Origin: Kiritimatiellia bacterium
GTDB taxonomy: Bacteria; Verrucomicrobiota; Kiritimatiellia; CAIQIC01; Lenti-01
NCBI GenBank assembly: GCA_028681135.1
Contig: JAQUJC010000031.1
Span: forward strand, 1-39,072
Direction of reading: 5' to 3'
DNA length: 39,072 nt
In this document: piece after piece, positions 34,982-39,072 of the stretch
How positions within the stretch are numbered: position 1 is the first letter of the stretch
Layout of the letters: each line of letters opens with the position of its first letter
Notes under the pieces: generated by a model
The model's database searches: none
Told to the model about the DNA's origin: nothing
Seen by the model: the letters and a program-made list of their open reading frames with translations, nothing else
Made by a program: the position numbers and the translations under genes

Positions 34982-36409
34982 ATGCAAGACCATGTTGATA
35001 TCGCCATTGTGGGCGCGGGCAGCGCGGGCCTCTCCGCGCTGCGCCAAGTTAAAACATTTACGGATAACTATCTCCTGATTGATCCCGGACCGCTGGGCAC
35101 GACCTGTGCGCGGGTGGGCTGTATGCCCTCGAAGGTGCTGATTCATATTGCGAACGCTTATTACCGCCGGCATACATTCACCGATATGGGCCTTGCCGGT
35201 GCCGAGCATCTTCGCTGCGACATCCCCGCCGCCTTGCGCCATGTGCGTATGCGTCGTGATCGGTTCACCGCCGGAATGATCGCGGCAACGCGCGAGTTGG
35301 CAGGAGACCGGCTGATTGAGGGAAAGGCGGTCCTCGTGGGTCCTCAACGCCTTCGCATCGGCGACCGTCACGTGAAGGCGGACCGAATCATCCTCGCTCC
35401 CGGCGCAAGCCCTTTTGTTCCCGCGGATTGGCACCCGTTTGCCGAGCACATTCTGACCAGTTCGACAATGTTTGAGCAGGAAACGCTTCCCGAACGCGTG
35501 GCCGTTATCGGGTTGGGTGCCATTGGGCTTGAGCTTGGACAGGCCTTGAGTCGCCTGGGTATCCAGGTGGCCGGATTCGATCTGGCGAGCGAGATCGGCG
35601 GCTTGAGCGATCCGAGCGTCAGCGCAGTTGCCCAGGAGATCATGGCAAAGGAGTTTCCCCTGCATACCGGCGTATCGGCGACGATCACGGCGGCGGACAA
35701 CGGATTGGATGTGCGGGCGGGAGGCACGACCGTAACGGTGGATACAATCATTGCCGCGGCGGGCAGTCGACCCAATCTTGATGGCCTGGGGCTGGAAACG
35801 CTGGGTGTTGAGCTGGACGAACAGGGCCTGCCGTCGGTCGATCCGCGCACGTTGCAGATTGGGTCTCTTCCGGTTTATCTCGCCGGCGATGCCAACGGGT
35901 ATGCCCCGCTCCTGCATGAGGCGCTGGATGAAGGCTTTATCGCAGGCCGTCACAGCTTCCAAGCGGATGGAGTGCCCGCTTCTTACTGCCGCCGCCCACC
36001 GCTGCGTATCGTGTTCAGCGTTCCCCAATGCGCGGTTGTGGGGCAATCCTATGCAGATCTGCGGGATACGAATATCGCGATCGGACAGATTGACTTCACG
36101 GAACAGTCGCGCGCTATTGTCGAGGGGCGCAATGCAGGCCTGTTGCGGCTCTATGTCGAGGCCACATCGGGACGCATTCTCGGCGCGGAGATGGCCGCGC
36201 CGGGTGCCGAGCATCTGGCACATCAGTTGGCGACATGCATTCATGCGGAGATGACCGTGAAAGAGGCCCTGCGCTTGCCCTTTTACCATCCCACGCTCGA
36301 AGAGGGGCTCCGTACAGCTCTACGCCACGCCGGCTCGCAATTAACAGAAGGCCCCAGCCCCGACGGGCTCCATCTCTGTGAAAGCGGCCCGGAGTCCGCC
36401 CTGCAATAA
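34982..36409 (+). CDS. Dihydrolipoamide dehydrogenase-like flavoprotein
   Basis: A 475-residue class I pyridine nucleotide-disulfide oxidoreductase. It has the FAD site (IAIVGAGSAGLSAL, residues 7-20), the redox disulfide CARVGCMPSK (about 40-49), a second Rossmann motif for NAD(P)H (VIGLGAIGLELGQAL, about 174-188), the second FAD motif YLAGDANG, and the C-terminal HPT (LPFYHPTLEEGLRTAL). It has no lipoyl-domain or mercuric-binding extension. No 2-oxo-acid dehydrogenase genes are next to it, so it may act as an E3 component from elsewhere, or as a related reductase. An SD (GGAAAGGA) precedes the ATG. The gene is bracketed by two hairpins of one repeat family, which marks it as a possible transferred cassette. 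Confidence 0.85.
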   Translation: MQDHVDIAIVGAGSAGLSALRQVKTFTDNYLLIDPGPLGTTCARVGCMPSKVLIHIANAYYRRHTFTDMGLAGAEHLRCDIPAALRHVRMRRDRFTAGMIAATRELAGDRLIEGKAVLVGPQRLRIGDRHVKADRIILAPGASPFVPADWHPFAEHILTSSTMFEQETLPERVAVIGLGAIGLELGQALSRLGIQVAGFDLASEIGGLSDPSVSAVAQEIMAKEFPLHTGVSATITAADNGLDVRAGGTTVTVDTIIAAAGSRPNLDGLGLETLGVELDEQGLPSVDPRTLQIGSLPVYLAGDANGYAPLLHEALDEGFIAGRHSFQADGVPASYCRRPPLRIVFSVPQCAVVGQSYADLRDTNIAIGQIDFTEQSRAIVEGRNAGLLRLYVEATSGRILGAEMAAPGAEHLAHQLATCIHAEMTVKEALRLPFYHPTLEEGLRTALRHAGSQLTEGPSPDGLHLCESGPESALQ

Positions 36410-36426
36410 GTCACACCACCCAATTG

Positions 36427-36484
36427 GGGTCAGCCCTTAAAATATAACTAACGGAGCGATTAGTTATATTTTAAGGGCTGACCC
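36427..36484. repeat. Perfect 25-bp inverted repeat element B
   Basis: Left arm 36427-36451 begins GGGTCAGCCCTTAAAATATA. Right arm 36460-36484 is its exact reverse complement, with an 8-base loop. The outer 12 bases equal those of element A (34857-34914), and the left flank TTGG is also shared. The inner 13 bases are unrelated to element A, yet still perfectly paired. Confidence 0.92.
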
Positions 36485-36572
36485 TGATTTTGGGTGGTTG
36501 GAAATAGGATGGCTTTTGGGTAGGAGGGACTGGTAGGGTTACGGATTGGAAAGAGTTCGTTGGAGAATTGCC

Positions 36573-37052
36573 ATGCATGAAATACTGGACATATTGAAAA
36601 AGAACGCGCGCACGAGTGTGGAGGACATCGGCAAGATGTTGCGTCTTTCGCCGGAGGATGTGGCCACCCAGATTGAGACCTATGAGCAGTCGGGGACGAT
36701 TCGTGGTTACCGGGCCCTGGTGAATGAGGATGATTTGCCTGGGGACCGGGTTACGTCCGTGATTGAAGTGAAGGTGCAGCCGGAGCGCGAGGGCGGATTT
36801 GACCGGATCGCGCGACGGATCAGCGGGTTCCCCGAGGTGAAAAACATGTATTTGATGTCGGGCAAGTACGATCTGCTGTTGTTTGTGGAAGGCGACACGC
36901 TGCGGGAAGTAGCGACATTCGTCAGCGAGCGCTTATCGACCCTGGATGGGGTGCTCTCAACCGGAACGCATTTCATGTTGAAAACCTACAAGCAAGATGG
37001 CGTGCTGATGGATGGCGAGAAGGTGGATGAACGCTTGCCGGTCAGTCCGTAA
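36573..37052 (+). CDS. Lrp/AsnC-family transcriptional regulator
   Basis: A 159-residue regulator. The N-terminal winged helix (MHEILDILKKNARTSVEDIG ... SPEDVATQIETYEQSG) is followed by the RAM/ligand domain (about residues 65-145, VIEVKVQPEREGGFDRIARR ... GKYDLLLFVEG). Lrp/AsnC proteins bind amino acids and often control a neighbouring metabolic gene. The ATG at 36573 begins the family N-terminus. The aminotransferase gene starts 21 bases after its stop, so they form a likely operon and the regulator probably responds to an amino acid or ketoacid handled by that enzyme. Confidence 0.9.
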   Translation: MHEILDILKKNARTSVEDIGKMLRLSPEDVATQIETYEQSGTIRGYRALVNEDDLPGDRVTSVIEVKVQPEREGGFDRIARRISGFPEVKNMYLMSGKYDLLLFVEGDTLREVATFVSERLSTLDGVLSTGTHFMLKTYKQDGVLMDGEKVDERLPVSP

Positions 37053-37073
37053 GCAGACGTGAGAGAGGGCAAG

Positions 37074-38252
37074 ATGAGCAATACCAGCTATGTGGCCGCG
37101 CACGTTAAGGCGCTGCCGTTTTCGGGCATTCGCAAATTTTTCGACATTGTGGCGTCGCGCCAGGACGTGATTTCGCTGGGGGTGGGCGAGCCGGACTTCG
37201 ACACGCCGTGGACGGTACGCGAGGCCGCCGTATTTTCGCTGGAGCGCGGGGCGACGCACTACACGTCGAACCGGGGCGATCCGGTCTTGCGCCAGGCGAT
37301 TGCGCGCTATGTCGCCCGCCAATTTGGTGCGGAATATGACTGGGATCAGGAAATCCTGGTGACGGTGGGGGTCAGCGAGGCGATCGACATTGCTCTGCGC
37401 ACGGTTCTGAATCCGGGCGACGAGGTGATCTATCACGAGCCGTGCTTTGTGAGCTATCGCCCGAGCATCATCATGGCGGGCGGGGTGCCGGTATGCGTGG
37501 AAACGCGCCGCGAGGATCAATTTCGGTTGACGCGCGAAATGCTGGAGAAGGCGGTGACCTCGAAAACGCGGGTGCTGATGCTGAACTTTCCGTGCAATCC
37601 GACTGGCGCGGTATTGAGCCGGACGGACGTTGAGGACATCGCCGATTTCTGCATGACGCATGACCTGCTGCTGCTGACGGACGAAATTTATGCTGAGCTG
37701 ACGTACGATGCGAAGCATGTCAGCTTCATTTCGATCCCAGGGATGAAGAAGCGGACTATTTTTATGCATGGGATGTCGAAGGCGTGGGCGATGACGGGGT
37801 TTCGCATTGGCTATGCCTGTGCGCCGGCAGATGTGTCCGAGAACATGATGAAGCTGCACCAGTACGCGATCATGAGCGCGCCGACGACGGGGCAAAAGGC
37901 GGCGGCGGAAGCGCTGGAACGCGGAGATGCCGCGGTGGCGGAGATGCTCGCGGAGTACAATCGGCGGCGGAACTACCTGATTACGTCGTTTGCAGAGATG
38001 GACATTCCATGCCACACCCCGGCCGGCGCGTTCTATGCGTTCCCGTATATCGGCGATCTGGGGATATCGTCGGAAGACTTTGCCATGCGGTTTCTCGAGG
38101 AGCACAATGTCGCGGTGGTGCCTGGCGAGGCCTTTGGGCAGAGCGGCACCGGATTTTTGCGCTGCGCCTATGCCACCCGCATGGACAACATTCGCGAAGC
38201 GATGGCCCGCATGGCCCAATTCGTGGCCCGTTTACGCGAAGAAAAGGGATAA
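37074..38252 (+). CDS. PLP-dependent aminotransferase (class I/II)
   Basis: A 392-residue fold-type I aminotransferase. Cofactor residues are N175 (NPTGAV), D203 and Y206 (DEIY), K236 forming the Schiff base (MSKAWAMTGFRIGY) and R244. The C-terminal arginine for the alpha-carboxylate lies in RCAYATR. It is of the aspartate/aromatic-like group; the substrate cannot be fixed. The ATG at 37074 follows a GAGGG-type SD; an in-frame GTG at 37059 is the alternative. It is paired with the Lrp regulator upstream. Confidence 0.92.
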   Translation: MSNTSYVAAHVKALPFSGIRKFFDIVASRQDVISLGVGEPDFDTPWTVREAAVFSLERGATHYTSNRGDPVLRQAIARYVARQFGAEYDWDQEILVTVGVSEAIDIALRTVLNPGDEVIYHEPCFVSYRPSIIMAGGVPVCVETRREDQFRLTREMLEKAVTSKTRVLMLNFPCNPTGAVLSRTDVEDIADFCMTHDLLLLTDEIYAELTYDAKHVSFISIPGMKKRTIFMHGMSKAWAMTGFRIGYACAPADVSENMMKLHQYAIMSAPTTGQKAAAEALERGDAAVAEMLAEYNRRRNYLITSFAEMDIPCHTPAGAFYAFPYIGDLGISSEDFAMRFLEEHNVAVVPGEAFGQSGTGFLRCAYATRMDNIREAMARMAQFVARLREEKG

Positions 38253-38376
38253 GATCATGCCCCGGCTGTCAGGTCAGGACGGCTGGACTGGCGGTGTCTG
38301 CACCAAAGAGGCCCAACGTTGGGGGGAGGCAACGGGTCTCGGCGGGCGCGAGCAGGACCCATCAGGATAGTGGCAC

Positions 38377-38979
38377 ATGGCGTATAAGGTCACCCTACGC
38401 AAGAGCGGGGAAACGGCCGGGGCGATTCCGGTTGCTCAACCCTATACGTATCCCGCGGATTTATTTCTCGGAACGTCGGGAACGAGCGAGTCGGGGTGGA
38501 CGTGTGTCAGAACCCGCCCGCGATGGGAAAAGAAATTTGCTGTCTGGCTGCAAGAGCAAGGGTGGCCCCATTTTCTACCGGTATTTTCCCATGAGACAGT
38601 AAGCGGTCGCAAGCGGCGGGTCAGCGAAAAGCCATTATTTCCCGGCTATGTGTTTGTGGCGGGCCAGGTGGGGAAGAAAGACTTTTCGGCCACCGGTTGC
38701 GTGGCCTATGTGCTGGCACCGCGGGGGAAGGCTGAAGCGCAGCAGTTGCACCGTGAGTTGACCGGGATTTGGCGGGGCTTGACCCAGGGGGCGTATGTCA
38801 CGCCGGTGCACAATCTGGCCGCGGGCGAAAGGTGCCGGATACGCGAGGGCCCCCTGCAAGGCGTGGAGGCGCGCTTTGAGCGGCTCGGTCGGCAGGGGCG
38901 ATTGATTTTGCATGTGGAGATGATGGGGGGGGGGATTGCGGTGGAAATTCCGCAGGGCGGCGGGGAAGTGGTCTCGTAG
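38377..38979 (+). CDS. Specialised NusG paralog (RfaH/UpxY-like)
   Basis: A 200-residue paralog of NusG. After a 40-residue N-terminal extension, the NGN core is seen (TCVRTRPRWEKKFAVWLQEQ, then KPLFPGYVFVAG), followed by a KOW-type C-terminus (AAGERCRIREGPLQGVEARF). Such paralogs act on particular long operons, often for surface polysaccharides, by preventing early termination. It differs from the general NusG at 12817 in lacking the long NGN insert sequence. A run of 10 G at 38925-38934 lies within the coding end (MMGGGIAVEI), where slippage would change the C-terminus. The next gene starts 54 bases later. No good SD precedes the ATG. Confidence 0.84.
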   Translation: MAYKVTLRKSGETAGAIPVAQPYTYPADLFLGTSGTSESGWTCVRTRPRWEKKFAVWLQEQGWPHFLPVFSHETVSGRKRRVSEKPLFPGYVFVAGQVGKKDFSATGCVAYVLAPRGKAEAQQLHRELTGIWRGLTQGAYVTPVHNLAAGERCRIREGPLQGVEARFERLGRQGRLILHVEMMGGGIAVEIPQGGGEVVS

Positions 38980-39033
38980 CCGGCCGTAGCGGGTCCATGA
39001 CGGGCATTGACATTGTTTAATCGAGGGAGGAAT

Positions 39034-39072
39034 ATGAGCCCCAAGGCATTGCAGATTCGTGTCGTGCGGCAT
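39034..39072 (+). CDS. Start of a downstream gene (partial)
   Basis: ATG with a good SD (GGGAGG, 6 bases upstream) opens a frame reading MSPKALQIRVVRH that runs off the window. Too short to identify. Its place right after the NusG paralog suggests it may begin the operon controlled by that protein. Confidence 0.6.
   Translation, partial: MSPKALQIRVVRH

Noticed and set aside
38257..38370. 37-residue frame and a GGCGGT motif resembling the ops site of RfaH, upstream of the NusG paralog
   Set aside because: Only six bases match ops and it lies before, not after, the factor gene. The peptide has no recognisable character. Probably plain leader sequence.
1..39072. CRISPR array, prophage or toxin-antitoxin system
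   Set aside because: No regularly spaced direct repeats with unique spacers, no phage structural or integrase genes, and no recognisable TA pair were seen.

Overview
The window is a GC-rich bacterial chromosome segment with dense genes, mostly on the + strand. Gene content alone does not fix the species. EF-Tu has an unusual switch I (KILTI where most bacteria have RGITI, preceded by an [11 protein letters not shown] stretch). From memory this resembles sequences of the PVC group (Verrucomicrobiota, Kiritimatiellota, Lentisphaerota). That placement is an inference, and a tree of rpoB/rpoC would settle it.

Layout. (1) 1-2040: two minus-strand genes, a DnaQ-type DEDDh exonuclease and a secreted protein with a Pro-rich tail, behind a minus-strand promoter near 2011-2038. 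(2) 2372-4000: a pRiA4b ORF-3-like zinc-finger protein and a small zinc-ribbon membrane protein, followed by a repeat-rich gap with a run of 20 G. (3) 4387-10591: a hydrogenase operon with a twin-CBS protein, then hoxF, hoxU, hoxY, hoxH, an unrecognised ORF and the protease hoxW. It encodes a soluble NAD+-linked [NiFe] hydrogenase of the Ralstonia type (group 3d). The last two genes are separated from hoxH and from each other by copies of a GC-rich repeat. (4) 10621-23646: the transcription/translation block, with a strong promoter behind phased A-tracts, then tRNA-Thr(GGT), tuf, rpmG, tRNA-Trp(CCA), secE, nusG, rplK, rplA, rplJ, rplL, an attenuator-like hairpin, rpoB, rpoC and an intrinsic terminator. 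The order is that of E. coli tufB-secE-nusG-rplKAJL-rpoBC, but rpsL/rpsG/fusA do not follow. (5) 23691-26885: a 24-residue candidate membrane microprotein, priA, and dapF with a promoter placed for a leaderless transcript. (6) 27044-29026: a lower-GC type II restriction-modification pair (C5 methylase plus HNH nuclease) that abuts the remains of a DUF1566-type gene. (7) 29112-33007: Trk potassium uptake (trkA, trkH and a membrane protein overlapping trkH). (8) 33085-39072: a NUDIX hydrolase overlapping a sialidase-like beta-propeller protein, a dihydrolipoamide-dehydrogenase-like flavoprotein bracketed by two perfect hairpins of one repeat family, an Lrp/AsnC regulator with an aminotransferase, a specialised NusG paralog, and the first codons of a further gene.

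How the genes work together. HoxFUYH would couple H2 oxidation to NAD+ reduction or the reverse. HoxW would remove the HoxH C-terminal peptide after nickel insertion, and the upstream CBS protein may tie the operon to adenylate state. The tRNA-tuf-sec-nus-rpl-rpo block is a growth-rate-type operon. TrkA and TrkH form one K+ uptake system. The NusG paralog at the right edge is the kind of factor that usually sits ahead of a long surface-polysaccharide operon, so such a locus may start just beyond the window.

Nothing here is clearly a new defence or metabolic system. The most unusual material is the repeat families (hairpins sharing GGGGTCAGCCCTT arms with different inner stems, and a GC repeat that supplies stop codons within the hox operon), the EF-Tu switch I, the cysteine-poor NuoE-like domain of HoxF, and G-tracts inside coding sequences.
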